NCBI GenBank assembly: GCA_017506865.1
Contig: JAFCMP010000525.1
Span: 1,884,660-1,948,659 of the forward strand
Length of the DNA: 64,000 nt
Reading direction: 5' to 3'
DNA from: Tribonema minus
Taxonomy: Eukaryota; Sar; Xanthophyceae; Tribonematales; Tribonemataceae
The translations under genes and the position numbers were made by a program. Of this stretch, positions 38,261-48,371 are shown one piece after another. The notes below the pieces were generated by a model. That model searched no databases. It was not told the origin of the DNA and worked only from the letters and a program-made list of their open reading frames with translations. Each line of letters starts with the position of its first letter. Within the stretch, counting starts at the first letter, position 1.

Positions 38261-40780
38261 TCACTTCGCACACATCTTCTTGAATGTCGGGAGGTCCGTG
38301 TCTTTGAAGAACGTGATGTCTTCCCTGAACCACTGCTCCTGGGCGCTCAACGTGCCGAGCTTGCGCTTTGTGACCAGGGCATCGAATGCATTCTTAGCAT
38401 CACCGCCGTGTGCTTGCACCGCCAGCGTGATGTTATCCTTGTAAGTCTTGCGTTTAAGTCCCAGAGCTTTCCCGTATGGGCGTTCCCCGCTTCCACCCCC
38501 AGTGTCAACATCCATCTCGTCTGTCGTGTCGTCGGACGCAGCTGCTGTAGATGCCGTGTCTGCGATGGAGGCGTCGCACTCCTCATCCTGCTCCGAGCGA
38601 TCGTCCGCACCCTTCGCAGGTGCTGTAGGCGGAGGCACATGAGCGTTGAGCCCACCATCCCTCAAATTCTGACCGACGCGCTGCGCAGGGCCGTTGTGAC
38701 TGGGAATCACATAAGTCTCCAACATTGTGCAGCGCGAAACTTGGACGTAGGCGGCCAGGCTGTCGAAGTCTGCCTCTGTTATGAGACCGCTGTTCACCAT
38801 CCATGAAAGCCACATCGTCCTGAGTGAGTGCGGACCGATCCTTGGCACCCCGAGCCACTCCTTTCCAACCTCTGCCACCTTGTTTTCGATCCAGCGCTGT
38901 GTCACGGGAGCTCCGGCAGCATCTAGGAACATGCGGGATGTGCTCTTGGCGCCTGTTGCGAGCATCGGCCTGCATAACAGCAGCACTGAGTGTACCAGTG
39001 TGCTCTCTGTCTCCGACAAGTCCCACTTTGCGAGCTGTGGGATCCCGTCGTCCTGGCATGAAGCCGTCTTGAAAGATCGCGTCATATGAAGCGTGTAGAA
39101 CACCTTGCCGTCGCGCTTGCTGAGTTCATATTCCTCGATGACAGAGTCGCGCCACACCTGCGATCTAAGGCATGACAAGTGTAGCATCAGCAGGAGCTGC
39201 ACTCTCTCCGCGTCGTACCTGGTGAATCCCTTGCTGTCTGCAAATTTCATGATATTCCCCTCCTCTGCTGCTGTCGCGTTTGTGTTCATGAAGGATTGGA
39301 GCTCCTGAGGTAGAGCGTGCACCCGCAGCCAGGGGGCGATGACTGACATCCACACACGGCTCCAGATCTGCTTGCGGAGGGCCCGCATCATGTCGCGGAG
39401 GCCGTCGTCTTCGGCGTCAGGGAGGCGACCTGCGGCCTTCTTCGATTTCAGGCCTCCCCGGTCCAGTGCGCGGCTGACAGTGACGTCCGCCCTCAGCCGC
39501 CTCCGCGTGGTGAGAAAAGTATCTCTGAAGGCATCGATGAACTTGTTCACTGAATATGTCAGCGCTTGCCCCGATGTGTCTAGCCACTCCAGGTCTGCAG
39601 AAGGCATATAGGCGCGTATTGCCGCTATGTCCATGGCATCAGGCCTATATCGCTCCGCTCCACTCCTCTTGATGGCGCCAAACACTGAGGCTAGGTTGTT
39701 TGAGAATCCTACAGTCGTGTTATCGCTCGTCGCCTCAAACACTTGCCTGAGAAGCTCATCTCTGTTCACCCCCTCCGTAGTGCACTCCTCTGCCACCCGG
39801 CGCGCTCGCATCAAGAAGAATGCTTTGGGAATGAATATATCGGAGAAGAAGGCGTCTTCTGTGATCGCTGCCAGAAATGTATACTCCTTGCATGGCTTGA
39901 ATGTGTCTGGGTCGGCTGCTAGCTCCGCGTAGTTGAGCGGGGGGACGATGCGGGTGCCGGACAGCAGATCCTCCGGAACACTGTGTCCATGGACGAGCAC
40001 CATCCACTCCTTTGCGGTGAGAGGGCGTATGGCGCTGAGAGGGTGGGGTTCACGTCCGAGCACTATGCAGGCCGTCCACAGCGATCTAACAAAGGTGCTG
40101 GCCACACCGCGAATGGATTGCGTAGATGTGCCGCCTGCCTCGGCGCAATCCCCCTCAACTGAGAAATCGCGATCAAGAAAGTAACGGAGCCTCTCATCAT
40201 CCGGCGTGAGGTTCCAGTCATAGTGATCGAGGAGGAGGATGTCTGCGGGTGCTCTCTTCACGTAGTCAGATGCCATGGCTGCCTTGAGCACCGTGTATGC
40301 CTGCATGCGTTCTTTGCGTAAGGCTGCATCGGGCTCAAGCGGGCGCCAATGGTATGATCTGGTGCCAAGTTTCGATCTCTCTGCCACATAGTATGGCACA
40401 AGCATCGTCCACAGTGCATATGCCATAGCTGCATGCAAGGTGGCCAGACGAGTGGCCCACATATCCTTGACATCCTCACCTAGACTTGTGAACAGGGCGC
40501 TGCGCTCAGCAAGTGTTGGAGGTGACGTGTCCGCCACCACCGCCTCTTTTATGAAATGGCACATATATGCCTCCTGGACCATGCTCTTGTGACGCTTGTC
40601 TTGATCATTGTAGGTGTAGGTGGCCCCCCTTGGAACCCAGGAAGTGAGCTCGTTGACAGAGCAGGGGCTGAAGCGGTTGCTTTTCTTGATGGTTTCTTCA
40701 GCAGCGGCGGCGGCTGACCTGAGCACTTGGCCGGAAGGGCTGTCGTTGACCAAAGAGGTGATGCCGGAGTTTTTGGACAT
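38261..40780 (-). CDS. Tyrosine recombinase, Crypton-like
   Basis: 839 residues from the first ATG at 40780; the frame stays open to 40840 but begins there with GTG. In residue numbers counted from 40840, the catalytic pattern is Arg 559 (SCLRSQVWRD), His 671 and Arg 674 (GPHSLRTMWLSWMV), and the nucleophile Tyr 710 (TMLETYVIPS). These are in the right order and spacing for the C-terminal catalytic domain of tyrosine recombinases. A long N-terminal region of ~430 residues would be the core-binding and accessory part. The tail is acidic then basic (RPYGKALGLKRKTYKDN). Such enzymes move DNA through a 3'-phosphotyrosine, as in Cryptons and related eukaryotic elements. No RT is linked to it, which argues against a DIRS element. 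All catalytic residues seen are intact. Confidence 0.75.
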   Translation of the reverse strand: MSKNSGITSLVNDSPSGQVLRSAAAAAEETIKKSNRFSPCSVNELTSWVPRGATYTYNDQDKRHKSMVQEAYMCHFIKEAVVADTSPPTLAERSALFTSLGEDVKDMWATRLATLHAAMAYALWTMLVPYYVAERSKLGTRSYHWRPLEPDAALRKERMQAYTVLKAAMASDYVKRAPADILLLDHYDWNLTPDDERLRYFLDRDFSVEGDCAEAGGTSTQSIRGVASTFVRSLWTACIVLGREPHPLSAIRPLTAKEWMVLVHGHSVPEDLLSGTRIVPPLNYAELAADPDTFKPCKEYTFLAAITEDAFFSDIFIPKAFFLMRARRVAEECTTEGVNRDELLRQVFEATSDNTTVGFSNNLASVFGAIKRSGAERYRPDAMDIAAIRAYMPSADLEWLDTSGQALTYSVNKFIDAFRDTFLTTRRRLRADVTVSRALDRGGLKSKKAAGRLPDAEDDGLRDMMRALRKQIWSRVWMSVIAPWLRVHALPQELQSFMNTNATAAEEGNIMKFADSKGFTRYDAERVQLLLMLHLSCLRSQVWRDSVIEEYELSKRDGKVFYTLHMTRSFKTASCQDDGIPQLAKWDLSETESTLVHSVLLLCRPMLATGAKSTSRMFLDAAGAPVTQRWIENKVAEVGKEWLGVPRIGPHSLRTMWLSWMVNSGLITEADFDSLAAYVQVSRCTMLETYVIPSHNGPAQRVGQNLRDGGLNAHVPPPTAPAKGADDRSEQDEECDASIADTASTAAASDDTTDEMDVDTGGGSGERPYGKALGLKRKTYKDNITLAVQAHGGDAKNAFDALVTKRKLGTLSAQEQWFREDITFFKDTDLPTFKKMCAK

Positions 40781-40856
40781 GATGCCTTGACTGCTTTTGT
40801 GGTCTTGTGCGCTTGCGGGCTGGGTTGTGATTGTGATCACAGGGAATGAGCATGCT

Positions 40857-40930
40857 GAGATTCGGGGGTTATTTAGCAGTCTGGTTTATTGCTGAATCTT
40901 GGTGCCGAATCTCCCGGGCCGAATCTCCAC
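40857..40930. promoter_or_regulatory. Inverted and repeated GAGATTCGG motifs upstream of the recombinase
   Basis: GAGATTCGG at 40857-40865 faces CCGAATCTC at about 40905-40913, and CCGAATCTC recurs at 40919-40927. The distance to the ATG is about 77-147 bases. The 13-mer GTGCCGAATCTCC here is shared with the nuclease gene upstream region at 14275. It could be a promoter, operator or recombination site. Confidence 0.4.
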
Positions 40931-42185
40931 ATATCTGGTAAAGCTCATAAACCTCAAGAGCATGAAAAAGCTAACCCTGACCCTAACCCTAAGGAAAGCC
41001 CAACTCCAACCGCCTACAGGCAGTCTAACTTCTCTAAGCCTGAGCATGTTGAGAACGCAAATGTAGGGGGAGCTTGCAACATCTATTAGCCTGGACTCAC
41101 CTACTTTTCGATTTTGTGCATGAATTATATGCAGTTGACAAAATTCCTAGCGAGTATCGAATCAGCCTGTTTCGACAGGCACAGGCTCAGGAACTTCAAG
41201 CGTACCTATATGAGCACAGCAAGGCTAAGCATGGTGTACACATGTAGGGGGAGCTGGTGAACTTTCTCAGCCTGACCTGACCTACTCAATTCGATTTTGT
41301 ACCATAATTATTTGCATATCAAAAATCTAACGACCATCGGACCAGCCCTCATGTTCGACTTCTTTCGACAGGGCCGGACTCAGGATTTCAAGTTGACACA
41401 AAAGTTCAAGTGTGTGCCGTAAGGCTTAAAATGGCAAGCACTCATGTAGGGACAGCTTGAACATATTTATTTGGTAGCTGGTGAAGATCAATAAATGTGC
41501 GCTTGCTTGCAAACACATCTACGATCGGCCCTTGGAACGGCACATACAACAGGTCTGCACCTGCCGTATATGGAAAAAGAGTATGATACACAACAACCTT
41601 CCTCAGTCTAATTGTGGCGTTCGTCGTAGGTAAGGAGGGTGCAGCATGCTTCACTGCGAGCAGCGACTGCCTTAACATGGTATATATACATATGAAATTG
41701 ATGCCTATGCCACAGAACACGGTACAGCAGCAAAGGATTTGAGAACCTCAGTGGCGGTGGTGGGTACAATGCAGTGGTTTAATTATGACCGTCCTCCTGC
41801 ACTTGCTGCTCAGGCGGTACAGAGTCACGTGAATATGTTTGATCTGTTGGAGCTTGAAGATGCACGGGAACCAAAAGTCATGAGTGGTTGAAGAGCTGTG
41901 AGTACGGAGCATTTCTGTTGAACACCACCATCAAGCTGCTGTCAACAACTTGATCAAGCTGGCGGGGTTGGTCATGCCCCACCACAGGTCCGGGCGGCGC
42001 GCAGTAAGGAGACCATAACAATCTGTATTGTGTTAACGCATATGTACATCGCAAGTGCATTTGCTGCCACTGTCCATGTCACTTTGTCAACTGCAGCGTA
42101 GCGGAGGCACGTGAGCGTTGAGCCTGTGTCCTGCTCACGCAGGTCCGACATTTAGCCCATCCAACACTGGGGTCACGCTTGGACT
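40931..42185. other. Diverged satellite monomers and spacer; no confident gene
   Basis: About 41030-41460 holds roughly three degenerate monomers of the 388-bp satellite family in the orientation of the 43-45 kb array (TAATTATTTGCAT, TAGGGACAGCTTGAAC). A short telomere-like tract lies at 40975-40993. A minus frame at 41442-41720 and the stretch to 42185 show nothing recognisable. Confidence 0.6.
40975..40993. repeat. Short telomere-like tract (CCCTAA)
   Basis: Reads CCTGACCCTAACCCTAAGG: two CCCTAA units and one variant. Too short to be a telomere. Confidence 0.6.
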
Positions 42186-42947
42186 TCAGCAGCCAACCCG
42201 CAACCTTCTGGAAGTCTTGCGCAGGAGGTCTGCGATGGCAGCGAGGGCTGGTGATGTAGCGTCCTGACAGAGGATTTTTTTGAGATTGTCTATGATCACC
42301 ACGCGCAGTGCCGGGTCGAGGATGCTCTGCCTACGCATTTCACTCAGAAAGTACAACGTGTTGTCAAACTGACGCTTCTGCAACTCCATCTTGCGATCAG
42401 CACCGCGCTGCACCATCCAGCAGTCATAGTAGGCTGACCTTTGCTCCGCGGTGGCCAACTGCAGCTCATCCGGCAACGAGCTCTTCATTCGTTTCGCCAC
42501 CGGAAAGCCATGGTCACTGTCGTCCGAGTCTGCAAGCATGAGCGCCTGCGCCGCCTGCCCCTCGTCAGATCCCTGCTGTGCGTGGTGGTGCGCCTCGATC
42601 TCCTCCGCCAGGCTCAGGTCACCCCCGAGGACACGGCACACAGTCTTGGCGCTGGTACGGCGGAATTCACGCGCGGCCTTCCCGGGCAGCAGCCATACAA
42701 TTTCTATCAGCGTTTTGGCATCCGCCACAGGTGTCACGTTGCCTTTGCCATTGATTTTGAGCTTTTTGCACTTTTCTATGAGATCAGGAACGCCTTTGAT
42801 GAGCCTGCTCAAGGAGAGCGATGGATTACCGGGGTCCACCATGGCGATCACATCCATCACGCTTCCCAGCTGAGTGGCAGTGTCGACGCGGATGGTGGCG
42901 GTGATATTGGTGAGATCCATTGTGACCTCTGAAACTAACAACAACAT
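42186..42947 (-). CDS. BRO-N-like domain protein
   Basis: 253 residues from ATG 42947; a second ATG at 42920 (MDLTNITATIR) is equally good. Residues ~65-125 contain GKGNVTPVADAKTLIEIVWL, LPGKAAREFRRTSAKTVCRV and LGGDLSLAEEIEAH. These match the layout I associate with the BRO-N-like family in algal and large-virus genomes (TP.a...tL.eIi.lLPGk.A..fR...a..+cR.LGGD.sL..Ei). The C-terminal half (RQFDNTLYFLSEMRRQS) is helical. BRO-N proteins of large DNA viruses bind DNA; the role here is inferred. No intron. It sits between satellite DNA and the recombinase region, and a broken partial copy follows at 43.2 kb. Confidence 0.55.
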   Translation of the reverse strand: MLLLVSEVTMDLTNITATIRVDTATQLGSVMDVIAMVDPGNPSLSLSRLIKGVPDLIEKCKKLKINGKGNVTPVADAKTLIEIVWLLPGKAAREFRRTSAKTVCRVLGGDLSLAEEIEAHHHAQQGSDEGQAAQALMLADSDDSDHGFPVAKRMKSSLPDELQLATAEQRSAYYDCWMVQRGADRKMELQKRQFDNTLYFLSEMRRQSILDPALRVVIIDNLKKILCQDATSPALAAIADLLRKTSRRLRVGC

Positions 42948-43194
42948 TTTCTTTCGCCACCGCTGAACAGTATCATAGGATGTGCCGACATCACCCCCAA
43001 TCAGCCCAATGGCATCAACTTAAGGCCAATTTTTCAGTGCTACTTTGTGCTCCAAACACCACTCCTGACACATATTCAAAAGTGATGACCTCCACCTCTT
43101 GGAAATGGCGAATGCCTAGGCAGGGTTCATATAGAAATGTCAGTACATCAGCCTGCACATTTGAATAACATGACGCTTCTTGAATTCTGTGGCG

Positions 43195-43320
43195 ACTGTG
43201 CCTGGCAGCAGTGTCAGTATGATGAGCTTATTGCATTGTGATATGAGTTCAGAAACGCTTGTTATGAGTCTGATTAAGGAGAGCAATGGATAAGGATTAC
43301 CAGGGTCCAACTTTTCTAAG
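43195..43320 (-). pseudogene. Decayed fragment of the BRO-N-like gene
   Basis: TGCCTGGCAGCAGTGTCAGT, then ATATGAGTTCAGAAACGC, TTATGAGTCTGATTAAGG, AGAGCAATGGAT and ACCAGGGTCCA line up in order with 42684-42840 of the neighbouring gene but with many changes and a missing middle. Frames are not kept. Confidence 0.6.
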
Positions 43321-43324
43321 GCTG

Positions 43325-45490
43325 AGCATGTTGAGTGTGCAAATGAAGGGGAAGCATAACCGTTTTTCTACAACCTGCTGCAGCCTCTGAAAAATACTTT
43401 TTTTGACAGGACCAGTCATAGACACTTCAACTTTCAGCATAAGTTCAACATCGCGCCGTAAGGCTGAGTATGGTCACTGCTAATGCTGGCCATGACTGAA
43501 CCTCTCTTAGCCTGACCTCTCCTACACTTTCGATCCTGAGCCATAATTATTTGCACTTTATGAACCCTTTTCTCGACAGGACCAGACTCAGGAAGTTGAA
43601 GTTTTAGCATATGTTCAACTGCAGGCGTTAAGGCTTAGTATGGCGAGCGCTCATGTAGGGACAGCTGGAACCTCTCTTAGCCTGATCTCACCTACACTTT
43701 TGATCCTGGACCATAATTATTTGCAGTTTACGAAAACCTAGCGAGCGTCGTACCAACCCCATTTAGGGTCAGCCTCTGAAAAATACTTTTTTCGACAGGA
43801 CCAGTCATAGAAACTTCAACTTTCAGCATAAGTTCAACTTTGCGCCGTAAGGCTGAGTATGGTCACTGCTAATGCTGGCCATGACTGAACCTCTCTTAGC
43901 CTGACCTCTCCTACACTTTCGATCCTGAGCCATAATTATTTGCACTTTATGAACCCTTTTCTCGACAGGACCAGACTCAGGAAGTTGAAGTTTTAGCATA
44001 TGTTCAACTGCAGGCGTTAAGGCTTAGTATGGCGAGCGCTCATGTAGGGACAGCTGGAACCTCTCTTAGCCTGATCTCACAGGGACAGCTGGAACCTCTC
44101 TTAGCCTGATCTCACCTACTCTTTTGATGCTGGACCATAATTATTTGCAGTTTACGAAAACCTAGCGAGCGTCGTACCAACCCCATTCAGGGTCAGCCTC
44201 TGAAAAATACTTTTTTCGACAGGACCAGTCATAGAAACTTCAACTGTCAGCATAAGTTCAACTTTGCGCCGTAAGGCTGAGTATGGTCACTGCTAATGCT
44301 GGCCATGACTGAACCTCTCTTAGCCTGACCTCTCCTACACTTTCGATCCTGAGCCATAATTATTTGCACTTTATGAACCCTTTTCTCGACAGGACCAGAC
44401 TCAGGAAGTTGAAGTTTTAGCATACGTTCAACTGCAGGCGTTAAGGCTTAGTATGGCGAGCGCTCATGTAGGGACAGCTGGAACCTCTCTTAGCCTGATC
44501 TCACCTACACTTTTGATCCTGGACCATAATTATTTGCAGTTTACGAAAACCTAGCGAGCGTCGTACCAACCCCATTTAGGGTCAGCCTCTGAAAAATACT
44601 TTTTTCAACAGGCCAAGCCATAAAAACTTCAACTTTCAGCATAAGTTCAACTTTGCGCTGTAAGGCTAAGTATGGTCACTGCTAATGCTGGCCATGACTG
44701 AACCTCTCTTAGCCTGACCTCTCCTACACTTTCGATCCTGAGCCATAATTATTTGCACTTTATGAACCCTTTTCTCGACAGGACCAGACTCAGGAAGTTG
44801 AAGTTTTAGCACATGTTCAACTGCAGGCGTTAAGGCTTAGTATGGCGAGCGCTCATGTAGGGACAGCTGGAACCTCTCTTAGCCTGATCTCACAGGGACA
44901 GCTGGAACCTCTCTTAGCCTGATCTCACCTACTCTTTTGATGCTGGACCATAATTATTTGCAGTTTACGAAAACCTAGCGAGCGTCGTACCAACCCCATT
45001 CAGGGTCAGCCTCTGAAAAATACTTTTTTCGACAGGACCAGTCATAGAAACTTCAACTGTCAGCATAAGTTCAACTTTGCGCCGTAAGGCTGAGTATGGT
45101 CACTGCTAATGCTGGCCATGACTGAACCTCTCTTAGCCTGACCTCTCCTACACTTTCGATCCTGAGCCATAATTATTTGTACTTACACAATCCTTTGACG
45201 ACAGGCTCAAGACTCAGGAACTTCAAGTATTAGCATATGTTCAACTGCAGGCGACAAGGCTTAGTATGGCGAGCACTCATGTAGGGACAGCTGGAACCTC
45301 TCTTAGCTTGATCTCACCTACACTTTTGATCCTGGACCATAATTAATTGCAGTTTACGAAAACCTGGCGAGCGTCGTACCGACCCCATTTAGGGTCAGCC
45401 TCTGAAAAATACTTTTTTCGACAGGACCAGCCATAGAAACTTCAACTTTTAGTATAAGTTCAACTTTGCGCCGTAAGGCTGAGCATACAT
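43325..45490 (-). repeat. ~388-425-bp satellite array, about five units, inverted orientation
   Basis: Same family as 16.9-19.6 kb, reverse-complemented: TATGGCGAGCGCTCATGTAGGGACAGCTGG near 43637, 44028, 44451, 44839 and about 45265. Some units carry a duplicated AGGGACAGCTGGAACCTCTCTTAGCCTGATCTCAC block of about 36 bp (near 44065 and 44890), explaining the length classes. It contains the same A and B half-monomers with TAATTATTTGCA. Copies are more diverged from the left array than units are within each array. Confidence 0.9.
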
Positions 45491-48371
45491 TTAGGAATGC
45501 TTGAACCTGTGTACAAATGCATCAGTCCTACTGAGTAGAGCGTATACACGCACCTTGTACTCGCTCATCTTCTTGCACCTGATCAATCCGGGGTACTCTG
45601 CAAGGCAAAGTGCATGTTATAATGACTTGATAACAAACAATACAACATCGTCTTTTGACTCCACCGCTCTGGAGCCAGCGCATATGCCAGGCAACGCTTG
45701 CAGTGAGAGCGGCACACCAAGTGCCCATGCTCCTATGAACAGCTTCTTGCAGAAGACGGCAGTTTTAGTTATACTGCCCCCAGCCGGCCAGTGCTCACAT
45801 GCGGCATCTGCTACTGCAGCTCGCCGGTCGGACGCACCGAGCGCTGCATTGACAATTTGAATGCATGCATGAGGTGGGGGGGACATGCTTCAGGTGGAGG
45901 GCACACACTTGGGGGCGGGCACACACTTGGGGGCGGCCACACAGGTTTGGGTGGGCATCTGCATTTGGTGCCTCTCGGACACGCGCCAGCACAATGACAC
46001 GATGCAAGCAGGAGCACACTGCAAAGTCTCATTCTTCTATGAGTGTTAACCAACATTTTATTGACACACTGACGCTGTTCCATGCGCAGGTGCCATGAAC
46101 AACAACTACGCAAGGCGAGTCGCAGACACAAGAGCAACAAGTAGTACTGTTCAGTGATGTCGACGGCGACTGAACGCAGTGAATACCTTCCGTTGTCGCC
46201 GTCTCGTCGCCACACGCTGCCACACGCTGTCGTCTCCTCGCATATGCAGACCAGCAAGAAGAAGAAGTAGGAGCGACCCGACAAACAGACACCAGCGGGT
46301 CCTCTACGGGGCAGAGGGCTAAGCCCCGCTCCCCCCCTCATGCACACATGCACACACAGCCCCACGCGTGTGTGCTACCGGCACGCCCCCTCATCAAACT
46401 GTGCATGTGTGGCTGCGGGACGTTGGGGGACATGGACCGTGCGCTTCCCTCGGTCTGCGTCACAAGCCGGCCCTGCTGCCACACAAATACACATTTGTTA
46501 CCATCTGCGATGACGGCTGTTGTGTATGATATTCGGCTGCTTGTGCATGTTTAGCGTGGACACAGCACGGTGCGCTCAGCGCCCCCCCCCTTGCTTTTGC
46601 TTTTAGCTTTGAGAGTCAAACTGTCAGTCTGCGCAGTGTCACCCTCATTGTGCATGCGCGGCTGCGGGACACGGGAGGGACACCGACCGTACGCTTTGCT
46701 CGGTCCGGATCGCTCGCTGGCCCTGCTGCCACACACAAACACTGTGAAACACATGTGTTACCATCTGACGTGATGACCGTTGCGCGCCTTTTCCAGTAGT
46801 TGAGCGCTTTGCACCTGGACACAGCGCTGCACCGGCAGCTGTGCAGGCGTGTTGCTTACAGCGGAGATCGACCTACACTTGAAAATGCTGCATGCAACAC
46901 TGGTAGCACTGGCGACTATCAATGCCATGTGAGTAGGCATCTTCGTAGCAGAACAAACCGTTGCGTGCAGGCACATATTCTATGGCCGCGCGATCGTGTG
47001 GCAGGCAGCGCTGCATGCTTTGATGAATGCCCGCTTCAGAGAAAATCCGATTGGACATGGCCGCTTGCTGCACCAGCCGGCGTGTTGCTTACAGCGGCGA
47101 TTGATCTACAGAATAAACACTGTTGCGTGCAGTGCAGCAGCATGGTCGTCTTGCGTACACATCGCATGCACACACAGGAGGTCAGGCGGGATCATGCTGC
47201 ATGCAACACTGGTAGCACTGACGACCATCAATGCCACGTGCATGGGCATCTTTGTAACAGAAAGGCGTGCAGGCACATTTCTATGGTCGCAAGATCGTGT
47301 GGCAGGCAGCGCTGCATGCCTCGATGAACGCCCGCTTCAGAGTAGAACGATCGAACATGGCCGCTTGCTGTACTGTCTGGTGATTGCCATGCTGTGTCTA
47401 TGTGCCAATGCAAGGCATGCGAGCGTACTCTCTCGAGTGTCGCATTGGCCTGTGAAGAAGAGGACGCCGAGTGTGCGCGTTTGCTGATAATGCAAGTTGC
47501 CTCCTTGCACAAACTGACAGCACACTTTTGAGTTATCTGGCTCCTGGCGTAGGCTCGCGTCCTTGGTCCCCACTTCGCATGTGCACTCTCAACTGGTGCT
47601 GCTGCTCCCACCGTCGAATATGTAGCAAAACATGACAACATGTTAGCTCACTATGCGAGCTGCCACTCCATGTCACAGCAGCAGCACGCCCGTCCCACAG
47701 AGCTCCCGTGCCCAACCGGTAGCGTCTGCAATCGCCCGCTTTCCATGAGGCACGGGCCTGCTGTTTCTAATGATATTCTAGCCAGTAGGACAGTTCACAG
47801 GCACACAGCAGCGCTTGCAGAATACATGAGCATGCAGGCATCAAAGCGCAGAATGTCTTGGTTATCTCGTGCGTAACATGCGTGCAATGTGGATGCTCGA
47901 CACGTACCTTGAGCCACGTATGCCGCACAGAAAAGCAAACACGACAATAGACAGCGCACACAACTGACATGTATACATACATACATACAGCAGCATTGCA
48001 CGTTTGCAGATGGACAAAGTATGCCTTGAAGTGCTCCACATGTCTTTTACTTCAAGAATCTCAAATCGCTCTTTGTGCAACTGTGTTACACCAGCCTGTG
48101 CCACATCCTGCTTGAAACTGCAGCTGGAGCAATGACCAAATAACAGCAGCAGCAGCCTGAGTGCGCGCGCTGGGAGACATGGAACCCTTGGCCAACTTGG
48201 AGGGGCCTCCCTCTACGTACACCCGTCTGTACTTGTGACGAGACCACTGACAATCAACACACAAAGGAGTCAGAGAAGTCAAATGCTCAAGTGTGCTGCC
48301 AGTTTGTGCGAGGGCGGCAACCTCATGGTATAAACAAACGCGTACACTTGAGCATATTTCACGTCACAAAG
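45491..48371. other. No confident gene; two local duplications
   Basis: About 2.9 kb with only short, low-complexity frames. 45890-45960 has repeated ACACACTTGGGGGCGGG units. 46380-46545 and 46640-46790 are related (GTGCATG.G.GGCTGCGGGAC, GCCCTGCTGCCACACA, TGTTACCATCTG). 46850-47075 and 47085-47370 are related (GTGTTGCTTACAGCGG, GCATGCAACACTGGTAGCACTG, CGTGTGGCAGGCAGCGCTGCATGC, CATGGCCGCTTGCTG). Confidence 0.5.
46850..47370 (+). repeat. Direct duplication, ~240-280 bp units
   Basis: Two diverged copies begin at GTGTTGCTTACAGCGG (about 46849 and 47084) and end at CATGGCCGCTTGCTG (about 47058-47072 and 47356-47370). Confidence 0.75.

Noticed and set aside
38261..40780. DIRS-type retrotransposon
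   Set aside because: No RT or RNase H is linked to this recombinase; the nearby Gypsy element has its own integrase and complete borders.
40975..40993. A chromosome end or telomere
   Set aside because: Only two to three units with unique sequence on both sides.
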